Below the pieces are notes generated by a model. The model had not been told where the DNA came from, did no database searches, and saw only the letters and a program-made list of their open reading frames with translations. Positions 12,463-20,639 of a stretch of DNA of 64,000 nucleotides are shown here, piece by piece. The stretch comes from DASYLJ01 sp964432595 (GTDB lineage Bacteria > Desulfobacterota > Binatia > DP-6). The DNA is taken from positions 62,001-126,000 of the forward strand of contig CAYSOF010000011.1 of the NCBI GenBank assembly GCA_964432595.1. Direction: 5' to 3'. The stretch's first letter is position 1; every line of letters starts with the position of its first letter. A program made the translations under genes and the position numbers.

Positions 12463-13911
12463 ATGCGCGCCATGCGCATCCTCCTCCTGCTGGCGTCGCT
12501 CCTCCTCGTCCCGCGGCTCGCCGTATCGGCGGTCGCGGACCCGACCGTCGAAGGCCCCATCTCCGCCAGCACGGGCGGCGCCTTCATCGCCGGCACGACG
12601 TTCGACCTGGCCGACGTCGGCTACGTGCAGGAGGAGTTCTTCATCTCCGGCACCGCGACGGCGTTCACGTCGGCGAGCCCGCTCGCGTCGGACGGCGCGT
12701 GGTCGGTGACGCCGGCGAGCACGGCGGCGTACAAGACGCGCATCCTCGTGTATCGCCCGGCGCGCGCACGCTCGTTCGGCGGCACGGTCTTCGTCGAGTG
12801 GCTCAACGTCAGCGGCGGCCTCGACTCGGCGCCCGACTGGATCACCGCCCACATCGAGATGATCCGCGCCGGCATGGTGTGGGTCGGCGTCTCGGCGCAG
12901 TTCGTCGGCGTCGAGGGCGGCGGCGGCCTCGTCAGCCTGCCCCTCAAGAGCGTCAACCCCCGGCGCTACGGCTCGCTCGTGCATCCGGGCGACAGCTACT
13001 CGTACGACATGTACTCGCAGGCCGGGCAGGCGCTGCGCGGGGCGTCGAGCGCGCGCATCCTCGGCGGCCTCGTGCCCGAGGTCGTGATCGCCGCGGGCGA
13101 GTCGCAGTCGGCATCGCGCATGGTGACGTACGTGAACGGCATCCATCCGCTCGCCGGTGTCTTCGACGGCTTCCTGATCCACAGCCGCAGCGGCGGCGGC
13201 GCCCCCCTCGCGCAGAACCCCTTGCCGCCGATCAGCGTCGCGTCGCCGATGCGGATCCGCACCGATCTCGACGTCCCCGTCTTCACCTTCCAGACGGAGA
13301 CCGACGTCCCCAACTTCGTGGCGAGTCGCCAGCCGGACACGGACCGTCTCCGCCTCTGGGAAGTCGCGGGCACCGCACACGCCGACACCTACACGCTCGT
13401 CACCGGCATGACCGATCGCGGCGACGACCCGTCCGTCGCCGACGTCGTGATCATCTCCTCGCCGATCCCGGGCATCATCGACTGCGGCGCGCCGATCAAC
13501 TCGGGGCCGCAGCATTTCGTGCTCGACGCCGCGCTCCACCATCTCGACCGCTGGATACGCCGCGGCACGCCGCCGCCGCACGGGCCGCTGCTCCAAACGC
13601 TGCCCGGCTCGACGACGTTCGCCACCGACGCGTTCGGGAACGTCCTCGGCGGCGTCCGGACGCCGTGGGTCGACGTGCCGGTGGCGACGCTGTCGGGCTT
13701 CGGCCAGCCGAGCGGCGGCAGCTTCTGCGGCCTCTTCGGCACGACCGTCGCCTTCGACGACGCCACGCTCGACGCGCTCTACCCGTCGAACCGCATGTTC
13801 GTGCGCAAGTACCGCAAGGCGCTGACGCGGGCGGTGCGGTCCGGTTTCATGCGACGGCAGGACGCGACGCTGATCCGTCGGGGGCTCCGCGACGGCACCG
13901 TCGCCCCGTAG
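12463..13911 (+). CDS. Exported alpha/beta hydrolase-domain protein (Abhydrolase_10 type)
   Basis: 482 residues. It has a signal peptide (MRILLLLASLLLVPRLAVSA, from the second Met at 12472). The core carries VEWLNVSGG near residue 108, the nucleophile elbow GESQS with Ser214, and a late His in LWEVAGTAHADTY. This combination marks the large 'alpha/beta hydrolase domain' proteins found in soil bacteria, presumed esterases of unknown substrate. A TTGCCG/TTGGAT pair at 12435-12464 with a 24-base pitch would fit leaderless expression from 12472, so the true start may be three codons later. Confidence 0.78.
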   Translation: MRAMRILLLLASLLLVPRLAVSAVADPTVEGPISASTGGAFIAGTTFDLADVGYVQEEFFISGTATAFTSASPLASDGAWSVTPASTAAYKTRILVYRPARARSFGGTVFVEWLNVSGGLDSAPDWITAHIEMIRAGMVWVGVSAQFVGVEGGGGLVSLPLKSVNPRRYGSLVHPGDSYSYDMYSQAGQALRGASSARILGGLVPEVVIAAGESQSASRMVTYVNGIHPLAGVFDGFLIHSRSGGGAPLAQNPLPPISVASPMRIRTDLDVPVFTFQTETDVPNFVASRQPDTDRLRLWEVAGTAHADTYTLVTGMTDRGDDPSVADVVIISSPIPGIIDCGAPINSGPQHFVLDAALHHLDRWIRRGTPPPHGPLLQTLPGSTTFATDAFGNVLGGVRTPWVDVPVATLSGFGQPSGGSFCGLFGTTVAFDDATLDALYPSNRMFVRKYRKALTRAVRSGFMRRQDATLIRRGLRDGTVAP

Positions 13912-14013
13912 GCTCGACGTCCCGGGGCGCGTCCCGGTAGCCCAGATTGGAGATTCCGCCCTCCCACCCATCTGGTAGGTTTTCCGCGTGCGGGTCGAGG
14001 CAGCCGAGCGCCC

Positions 14014-16698
14014 ATGACGCGTTTTCTCGGCGTGCGTCCGGAGGACGGACGCACGGTCTGGACGGCGTTCGCGACGCTCATGACGATCGTCGCGGCGCAT
14101 GCGGTCCTCGAGACCGCCCGCGACGCGCTCTTCCTGGCGGACCTGCCGGCGAGCCGCCTGCCCTGGGCGTATCTGGGCATCGCGACGCTCGCCTTCGTGA
14201 CGGTGCGCCTCAGCGCACCGCTGGCGGCGCTCGGTCCGCCCCGCCGCATCCTCGCCACCATGCTCGTGCTCGGTGCGGCCGGCACGGCGGCGTTCTGGCG
14301 GCTCCTCGGCACGCGCACCCCGACGGAGCTCATGGCGCTCTACGTCTGGACCGGGCTCCTCGCGTCGGTCGTCGTCACGCAGTTCTGGGTGCAGCTCGGC
14401 CATCGCATGGACGTCGGCCAGGCGCGCCGCGCCTACGCCGTCGTCGCCGCGGGCGGCATGCTCGGCGCGACCGTCGGCTCGCTCGTGGCGACCGCCGTGC
14501 TGGCGTTCCATGCGCCCCGGATGCTGCTGCCCGTCGCCGCGTCGATGTTCGCGCTCGCCGCCTGCCTGCCGCTCTTCGGCCGCGACGGGCCGGCGACGGC
14601 GGAGACGACCGCCACCGAGCCGGACGAGCCGCCCCCGACCGTGGCCGCGATCTGGGCCGACCCGTACCTGAAGCGCCTCCTCCCGCTCGCCGCCCTCGCG
14701 CCGATCGTCGCGATGGCGATCGACTTCGTCTTCAAGAGCGTCGTCACGTCCAGCGTGTCGCGCGACGCGCTCGGGCCGTTCTTCGCACGCTACAACGCGG
14801 TCGTGAACGGGCTGGCCCTCGCGTTCCAGCTGCTCGTCGCGCCCCGCCTCCTGCAGGGCATCGGCGTGGTCCGGAGCCTCTGCCTCTTCCCCGGCACGCT
14901 GGCCACCGTCGCCACCGGTGTCGCCCTGACGGGCGGCCTGCCCGCGGCGCTCCTCCTCCGCGGCACCGACGGCGTCCTCCGCCACTCCCTGCATCGCGCG
15001 GCCACCGAGATCCTCTTCGTTCCGCTCGCCGCGGCCACGCGCACCGCGCTGCGCGGTCTCGCGGAGTCGCTCGGCCAGCGCGGCGGGCAGGTCGTCGGCT
15101 CGCTCCTGATACTCGGCGCGATCGCGCTCGGCGCGACGCCGGAGACGCTCGCCGCGGCGGTGGCGGTGCTGTGCGGGCTGTGGCTGTACGGGTACGTCCG
15201 CCTCGAGCACCACTACGTCGACCGCTTCCGGACCCAGCTGCGAACGCTCGCCACCGCCGACGCGAGCGTCCCCCAGCTGGACGTGCGGTCGCTGGAGACG
15301 CTGGTCGTCACGCTGAGCGCGCCGAACGACGCCGAGGTGATCGCCGCGATGGACGTGCTCGCGAGCTTCGCGCGCACGCACCTCGTCCCGCCGCTCATCC
15401 TCTACCACCCGTCGCCCGCCGTCGTGGTGCGCGGGCTCGAGCTGTTCGAGGGCGTGACGCGCGAGGACGTCCAGGCGATCCGCCGCCGCCTGCTCGAGCA
15501 CGACGATCCGGCGGTCCGCGCCGCCGCGCTGCGCGCGCTCGCCGCCACCGGACTCGACCAGGCCGCCGTGCGCCGCGTGCTGCGCGCCGATCGCTCGCCG
15601 CTCGTTCGATCGACCGCGCTCGTCCTCTGGACGGCGACGCGCGCCGACGGCGACACCGATCTCGACGACGCCGTCGCGGACCTGCTCGCCGCGCCCGATC
15701 CGGCGTCGCGCCTCGCCGTGGCCGCGACGCTCGCCGAGCTGCCCGGCCGGCTCCTGCTGCCCGTGGCGCGCGCGTTGCTGCGCGACGGCACGCCGGCGAT
15801 CCGCCGGCAGGTCGCCCGCGCGCTCGCGACCGATCCGGACCGCGCCCGCATCCCGGTGCTGACGGCGCTCGTCGCGTCGCCCGAGGCCCGCACCGCGGCG
15901 CGCGCGGGCCTCCTCGCCATCGGCACGCCCGCGCTCGAGCATCTCGCCACGGCCCTGGCGTCGGCCGACACGCCGCCGGCGCTGCGCCGCCACCTGCCGC
16001 GGTCGATCAGCCCCTTCGCGTCGCAGCGCGCCGCCGACGTCCTCGTCCACCAGCTCGACCGCGAGACCGACGGCCGCGTCCTCTACAAGATCTTGCGCGG
16101 GCTCGGCCGCATGCGCGCCGACGATCCCGCCCTGCAGGTCGACGGCACGATCCTGATGCGTCATGCCCAGCGCACGCTCGAACGGACCATCGAGCTGCTC
16201 GCGTATCGCGTCGCCCACCTGCTGCTGCGCGGCACGCCCGCCACCGCCGTGGCGCCCGACGACCTGCTCGGCCGCCTGCTGGCCGAGAAGGAGCAACGCG
16301 CCCTCGAGCGCGCGTTCCGCGTCCTGCAGATCCTGCAGACGCAGGAGGACTTCGCCACCATGTACGCCGCGCTGTCGTCCGACGCGCCGGCGACTCGCGC
16401 CGGCGCGCGCGAGCTGCTCGGCCACGTGCTCGACGGACCGCTGCGCGACGCGCTGCTGGCGCTCACCGACTCGCTGCCGCCCGCCGAGCGTCTCGTCGAG
16501 GCGCACCGCGCGCTCCCCGTCGCGGTCGCCGACCTGGCGCTCGCGGCGTGGCGCACGCCCACGACCGCCGGGGCGGTCGCCGCCGCGCTCGACGGCATCG
16601 TCGCCGCGCTCCACGCGGACCGCAGCCAGACGCTCGCGGCCATCGCCCGCCACGAGCTGCACATCCCCATGACGGAGACGCCTCGTGCCGCCAGCTGA
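14014..16698 (+). CDS. Npt/MFS-like transporter fused to HEAT repeats
   Basis: 894 residues. Residues about 1-410 are a twelve-helix transporter domain. The stretches DFVFKSVVTSSVSRDALGPF and LHRAATEILFVPLAAATRTA (with FKS, RYN and R-x-G-Q motifs) resemble ADP/ATP translocase-like Npt proteins. From about 450 to 700 come alanine- and leucine-rich helical repeats (RAAALRALAATG, RRQVARALATDPDRARIPVL) of the HEAT type, and the last 190 residues are also helical. Such transporter-HEAT fusions often sit beside cyclic-nucleotide-domain proteins, as here. It is the first gene of a tight four-gene operon, overlapping the next by 14 bases. Transported nucleotide and direction are unknown. Confidence 0.75.
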   Translation: MTRFLGVRPEDGRTVWTAFATLMTIVAAHAVLETARDALFLADLPASRLPWAYLGIATLAFVTVRLSAPLAALGPPRRILATMLVLGAAGTAAFWRLLGTRTPTELMALYVWTGLLASVVVTQFWVQLGHRMDVGQARRAYAVVAAGGMLGATVGSLVATAVLAFHAPRMLLPVAASMFALAACLPLFGRDGPATAETTATEPDEPPPTVAAIWADPYLKRLLPLAALAPIVAMAIDFVFKSVVTSSVSRDALGPFFARYNAVVNGLALAFQLLVAPRLLQGIGVVRSLCLFPGTLATVATGVALTGGLPAALLLRGTDGVLRHSLHRAATEILFVPLAAATRTALRGLAESLGQRGGQVVGSLLILGAIALGATPETLAAAVAVLCGLWLYGYVRLEHHYVDRFRTQLRTLATADASVPQLDVRSLETLVVTLSAPNDAEVIAAMDVLASFARTHLVPPLILYHPSPAVVVRGLELFEGVTREDVQAIRRRLLEHDDPAVRAAALRALAATGLDQAAVRRVLRADRSPLVRSTALVLWTATRADGDTDLDDAVADLLAAPDPASRLAVAATLAELPGRLLLPVARALLRDGTPAIRRQVARALATDPDRARIPVLTALVASPEARTAARAGLLAIGTPALEHLATALASADTPPALRRHLPRSISPFASQRAADVLVHQLDRETDGRVLYKILRGLGRMRADDPALQVDGTILMRHAQRTLERTIELLAYRVAHLLLRGTPATAVAPDDLLGRLLAEKEQRALERAFRVLQILQTQEDFATMYAALSSDAPATRAGARELLGHVLDGPLRDALLALTDSLPPAERLVEAHRALPVAVADLALAAWRTPTTAGAVAAALDGIVAALHADRSQTLAAIARHELHIPMTETPRAAS

Positions 16699-17611
16699 CG
16701 ACGACGCGCCGATCGCACGGCTCCTCGTCATCAAGGCGCTGCCGCTGTTCGCGGACGTCGGGGCCGACGAGCTCGCCGTCATCGCGGAGCACACGCACGC
16801 GCACAGCTTCGCCCGCGGCGAGACGGTCTTCGGCGGGCCCGACGTGCCCGTCGACACGATCCACCTGATCCTCGACGGGCGCATCACCGAGCACCGGAAC
16901 GGCCGGCCGTTCCGCACCTACGGGCCGCAACGCGTGCTCGGCGGCGTCGACGCGCTCGCACGCCGGGAGCGCACGGTGCACGCCGTCGCGGACGAGGACA
17001 CGCGCACGATCGCCATCGATCGCACCGCGCTGCACGACATCCTCGAGGACAACTTCGGCATCCTCGCGGCCGCCCTGCAGGGCGTCGCCGGGGCCATCCT
17101 TCGCCTGCGCAACGTTCTGCCCTCCGCCGGCTTCGAGGGCGCGGCCGGGCACCACGGCGCGGCACCCGCGTTCGTCGACTCCCTCGCCGCGCGACTCACG
17201 CTGCTGCGCGACACGACGTGGCTCGGGCGCGCCGCCGTGCGCACGCTCGGCCAGCTGGCACGCGAGGCCCAGGTGGCCGCGATCACGGGCGACACGCGCC
17301 TCTGGTCCGCGGGCGACGTCGCCGAGCACGCGGTCGTGGTCCTGCGCGGCGCCGTCGCGTGCGCGCCGGCCGATCGCCGCGCCTTCCGGGTGGGGCCGGG
17401 CACGATCCTCGGGATGGAGGAATCCCTGGCGCTCGACCCGCGTTGGTGTGACGCCGCCGTCGCGGGCGACGCGACGCTCCTGACGCTCACGCGCACGGCG
17501 CTGCTCGACGCGCTCGAAGACGACACCGACAGCGCCGTCGCCGTGCTGGCGGGGATGGCGAGCGTCGCGAGCGGGCTGCGCGACCTGGTGGCCGAGGAAG
17601 GTTCCGCATGA
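16685..17611 (+). CDS. Protein with two cyclic-nucleotide-binding-fold domains
   Basis: 308 residues from a GTG that overlaps the end of the transporter gene by 14 bases. Residues about 17-140 follow the Crp/PKA fold (LPLFADVGADELAVIAEHT, FARGETVF, ITEHRNGRPFRTYGPQRVLGG). Residues about 195-290 are a second, weaker copy (LWSAGDVAEHAVVVLRGAV, VGPGTILGMEESL). The phosphate-binding cassette of both copies lacks the usual R-A-A/T, so true cNMP binding is doubtful. No helix-turn-helix is seen, so it is not a transcription factor. Its place between a transporter and a kinase-like lipoprotein suggests a cytoplasmic regulator of transport. Its stop overlaps the next ATG. Confidence 0.75.
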   Translation: MPPADDDAPIARLLVIKALPLFADVGADELAVIAEHTHAHSFARGETVFGGPDVPVDTIHLILDGRITEHRNGRPFRTYGPQRVLGGVDALARRERTVHAVADEDTRTIAIDRTALHDILEDNFGILAAALQGVAGAILRLRNVLPSAGFEGAAGHHGAAPAFVDSLAARLTLLRDTTWLGRAAVRTLGQLAREAQVAAITGDTRLWSAGDVAEHAVVVLRGAVACAPADRRAFRVGPGTILGMEESLALDPRWCDAAVAGDATLLTLTRTALLDALEDDTDSAVAVLAGMASVASGLRDLVAEEGSA

Positions 17612-18630
17612 CGTCCACGTTCGTCCGTGTCCTGGCGGCGCTGCTGCTGCCCGTCGCCGTCGGGTGTGCGCGCCCGCCGTCGCCCCCCGGGGCGCAGGCG
17701 CCGCGCTATCGCGACCGCTCCGCGTCCCCGCCCGGCAACAACTGGCCCATCTCCGCGCGCCGCGCCGAGCGGCTCTTCACGCGCGCGCCCATCGAGATGG
17801 CGTCCGTGACGCGCACCGAGACGGGCGTGGCCGGCGCGTTCAAGGCCGAGGTCGAGTTCCCGCCCGACCCGCGCCGCGTCACGATCAAGTGGAAGCCGGC
17901 GTCCGGCGACGACATGGACAACTGGAACAACAACCCGCGCAAAGAGGTGGCGGCGTACGTGATCCAGCAGTGGTTCCTCGAGCCGCGCGACTACGTCGTG
18001 CCGACCACGGCCGTCCGCTGCGCCCCGCTCGACGCGTACCGCCGCCTCGAGCCCGAGGCCACGCCCACGATCGAGGGCACGCGCTGCGTCCTCGGCATGG
18101 TGTCGCTCTGGCTCGACCACGTGACGGTCCCCGAGCCGCTCTACGATCCCGACCGCTTCGCGCGCGACTACCGCTACGCGTACCACCTGGCCGACTTCAA
18201 CGTGCTCGCCTACCTGATCCGCCACCGCGACGGCCGCGCGGGCAACATCCTCGTCGCCGACGACGACGCGAACCGCCGCGTCTTCGCCATCGACAATGGG
18301 ATCAGCTTCGACGGGCTGGTCTACAACTTCCTCGTCTCGAACTGGGACGAGATCCGCGTGCCCGCGATCCGCCGCGAGGTGGTCGAGGAGCTGCGGGACG
18401 TCGACCGCGAGGACCTCGAGGAGCTCGGCACGCTCATCGAGATGCGCGCCGACAAGCACGGCGTGCTCCGCAACGTGCGCCCCACCGCGCCCATCGATCC
18501 GACGCAGGGGGTCCGCATCGCGCCGGGGCGGGTGCAGATGGGGCTCACCACCGCGGAGATCGACGGCCTCGCCACGCGCATCCGCGACCTGCTCCACCGC
18601 GTCGACCAGGGAACGCTCGCGGTCTTCTGA
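17608..18630 (+). CDS. Lipoprotein with a PI4K/FAM20-like kinase signature
   Basis: 340 residues. The N-terminus MTSTFVRVLAALLLPVAVGC ends in a lipobox-like AVGC. The mature part keeps the landmarks of the phosphatidylinositol-4-kinase/FAM20/HipA branch of kinases. There is an ATP-lysine region VTIKWKPA (K94/K96), an alpha-C-like KEVAAYVIQQ (E113) followed by a V-P-T-T turn, a catalytic loop LIRHRDGRAGNILV (D208, N213) and a metal-binding AIDNGISF (D229). In type II PI4-kinases the same pair reads IRNTDRGNDN...AIDNGLAF. A kinase outside the cytoplasm needs ATP there, and the flanking genes are Npt-type nucleotide translocases. Substrate unknown; it could be a lipid, protein or sugar. The start overlaps the previous stop (ATGA). 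Confidence 0.72.
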   Translation: MTSTFVRVLAALLLPVAVGCARPPSPPGAQAPRYRDRSASPPGNNWPISARRAERLFTRAPIEMASVTRTETGVAGAFKAEVEFPPDPRRVTIKWKPASGDDMDNWNNNPRKEVAAYVIQQWFLEPRDYVVPTTAVRCAPLDAYRRLEPEATPTIEGTRCVLGMVSLWLDHVTVPEPLYDPDRFARDYRYAYHLADFNVLAYLIRHRDGRAGNILVADDDANRRVFAIDNGISFDGLVYNFLVSNWDEIRVPAIRREVVEELRDVDREDLEELGTLIEMRADKHGVLRNVRPTAPIDPTQGVRIAPGRVQMGLTTAEIDGLATRIRDLLHRVDQGTLAVF

Positions 18631-19940
18631 TGCGAGAGCAGAAGCTCCTCGGAGCGGTCGGCGCCGTACGGCGCGAGGAGTGGCCGTTCGCGCTCTGCAT
18701 GTTCACCTACGTCTTCCTCGTCATCGCCACGTTCTGGATCCTGAAGCCGCTCAAGAAGAGCCTCTTCCTCCAGCACTACGACGCGGCCGGGCTCACGCTG
18801 CTCGGCCATCGCTTCGCCGCCGCCGAGGCCGAGCTGTTCGCGAAGGTCCTCAACATGGTCGTGGCCGCGGCGGCCGTCGCGGCGTTCACGTGGCTCGCGG
18901 GACGCCTCCGCCGCGAGCGGCTCACCGCGGCGTTGATGGCGTTCTTCGTGGCGGCCGACGTGGCGTTCGGCCTCGTGCTGGCCAGGCCCGGCGCCGCCAC
19001 CGTCTGGACCTTCTACCTCTACGGCGACCTCTTCAGCACGCTGATGGTCGCGACGTTCTTCGCCTTCCTGAACGACAGCGTCACGCCGGAGGCGGCGAAG
19101 CGGCTCTACGGCTTCGTCGGGCTGGGCGCCGTCGTCGGCGGCGTCGTCGGCAGCAGCGTCCTCGGCGCGCTCGTGACCGCCCTCGGCGCGCCGACCTGGG
19201 CGTTCGTCTGCGCGGCCGTCGGGCTCGTGATCGTCGCCGTCGCCTGGCGGGCGGGCGCCCTGGTCCGCGACCACGCGTCGACGCCGCCGGCCGAGCCCGA
19301 GCCGCGCGGCGAGCGCAGCGCCGCGCTCGAGGGTGCCGCCCTGGTGTTCGCGTCCCGCTATCTGCTCGCCATCACCGCGATGGTCGCGGTCTACGAGGTC
19401 GTCTCGACGGTGATGGACTTCCAGTTCACCAGCACCGTCTCGCACTATCTCGACGGCGACGCGATCGGACGGCACCTGTCGCGCGTCTTCGCGGTGACGA
19501 ACGTCGCGTCGATGCTGGTGCAGCTGTTCCTCACCAGCACGATCATGCAGCGCTGGGGCGTCGGCGCCGCGCTCCTCGTCCTGCCCTGCACGACCGGTCT
19601 CGGCGCCGCGGCGTTCCTCGCCTGGCCGAGCCTGTGGGTCGGGAGCGCCCTCAACACGGCCGACAACGCGTTCAGCTACTCGGTCAACCAGTCGGCGAAG
19701 GAGGCGCTCTACGTGCCCACCACGCCGGACGAGAAGTACAAAGCCAAGGCGTTCATCGACATGTTCGTGCAGCGCTTCGCGAAGACGCTGGGCGTCGGGC
19801 TGAGCCTCGCCATGGGCGCCTGGTTCGGCGACTTCGCGAGCGTCCGCTGGCTGTCGCTGGTCACGCTGGCGCTCGCCGGCGTGTGGGTGCTCGCCGCCCG
19901 GTACGCGGGACGCCGATTCGCCGAGGAGGAGGCGGCGTAG
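18630..19940 (+). CDS. Npt1/Npt2-family ADP/ATP translocase
   Basis: 436 residues with about eleven to twelve membrane helices. The N-terminal WILKPLKKSLFLQHY and the late stretch YSVNQSAKEALYVPTTPDEKYKAKAFIDMF are hallmarks of the Npt1/Npt2 nucleotide transporter family known from Chlamydia, rickettsiae and plastids. Those proteins exchange ATP for ADP or take up nucleotides across a membrane. A free-living organism with such a gene beside a secreted kinase-like lipoprotein may use it for export or exchange of ATP with the periplasm; this direction is my inference. It is the last gene of the operon (TGATG junction with the kinase-like gene), ending 3 bases from a convergent phosphatase. Confidence 0.88.
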   Translation: MREQKLLGAVGAVRREEWPFALCMFTYVFLVIATFWILKPLKKSLFLQHYDAAGLTLLGHRFAAAEAELFAKVLNMVVAAAAVAAFTWLAGRLRRERLTAALMAFFVAADVAFGLVLARPGAATVWTFYLYGDLFSTLMVATFFAFLNDSVTPEAAKRLYGFVGLGAVVGGVVGSSVLGALVTALGAPTWAFVCAAVGLVIVAVAWRAGALVRDHASTPPAEPEPRGERSAALEGAALVFASRYLLAITAMVAVYEVVSTVMDFQFTSTVSHYLDGDAIGRHLSRVFAVTNVASMLVQLFLTSTIMQRWGVGAALLVLPCTTGLGAAAFLAWPSLWVGSALNTADNAFSYSVNQSAKEALYVPTTPDEKYKAKAFIDMFVQRFAKTLGVGLSLAMGAWFGDFASVRWLSLVTLALAGVWVLAARYAGRRFAEEEAA

Positions 19941-19943
19941 CCC

Positions 19944-20546
19944 TCACCCGAGATGCTCGACGACGTCGAAGCGCAGCACGCGCGCGGCCGGGTCGAGCTC
20001 GAGCTCCGTGATGCTGGTGTTGCGCGTGTGGTAGCCGGTCCACTTGCGGGGGTCGTCGTGCAGGAGGCGGGCGATGCCGATCGCGATGGCCGCACCGTGG
20101 CTCACCGCGACCACCTCGCGGCCCGGGTGCGCCGCCGCGATGTCGCGCCACGCCGTCACGACGCGGTCGGCGACGCCGCCGAGCGACTCGCCGCCCGACG
20201 GGGCCCACGCGAGATCCTCGGCCTGCACGAAGAAGCGATGCCGGTCGAGCAGGTCGCTGAACTTTTCGTTCTCGTAAACGCCGATGCCGTACTCCGCGAG
20301 GCCCGGCGATTTCATGAGCGGCAGGTCGAGCGCCTCGGCGATGGCGGCCGCCGTCGCCGCCGCGCGCTGGAGCGGGCTCGTGTAGACGGCCGCCAGGTCC
20401 GGGCGCGTCCGCGCGAGGTACGCGGCCACCTGCTGCGCCTGCCAGCGGCCCTGGTCCGTGAGCGCGTGGTCGGTCGAGCCGTGCCAGCGCTGCTCGAGAT
20501 TGGCGGGAATCTGGCCGTGACGGACGAGAAGCAACCGGGCGGACAT
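19944..20546 (-). CDS. Histidine phosphatase family protein (phosphoglycerate mutase/CobC-like)
   Basis: 200 residues. The phosphohistidine motif LLVRHGQ (about 5-11) has its catalytic His, the second arginine appears in TSPLQRAAATA, the acid in GLAEYGIG (a conserved glutamate), and the C-terminal histidine in VVAVSHGAAIA. All four catalytic elements are therefore present. Members dephosphorylate small metabolites such as sugar phosphates or alpha-ribazole phosphate in the cytoplasm. Broad substrate range prevents a sharper call. Convergent with the translocase gene at a distance of 3 bases. Confidence 0.88.
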   Translation of the reverse strand: MSARLLLVRHGQIPANLEQRWHGSTDHALTDQGRWQAQQVAAYLARTRPDLAAVYTSPLQRAAATAAAIAEALDLPLMKSPGLAEYGIGVYENEKFSDLLDRHRFFVQAEDLAWAPSGGESLGGVADRVVTAWRDIAAAHPGREVVAVSHGAAIAIGIARLLHDDPRKWTGYHTRNTSITELELDPAARVLRFDVVEHLG

Positions 20547-20639
20547 CCGCTTCGTCTATCCTCCGCGACGAGCCGGCGCGAGCGATGCACGAGACGGCTT
20601 CCGGCGCACGCGGAGCCGGGCTAGCGTGGCCCGCGAGCA

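Noticed and set aside
12265..16917. 1550-codon antisense open frame
   Set aside because: Extremely Arg/Glu/His-rich, no recognisable domain, overlaps three well-supported genes on the other strand.
17608..18630. Reading the kinase-like lipoprotein as a plain structural lipoprotein
   Set aside because: Five separate kinase landmarks occur in the right order and spacing, which chance does not readily explain.
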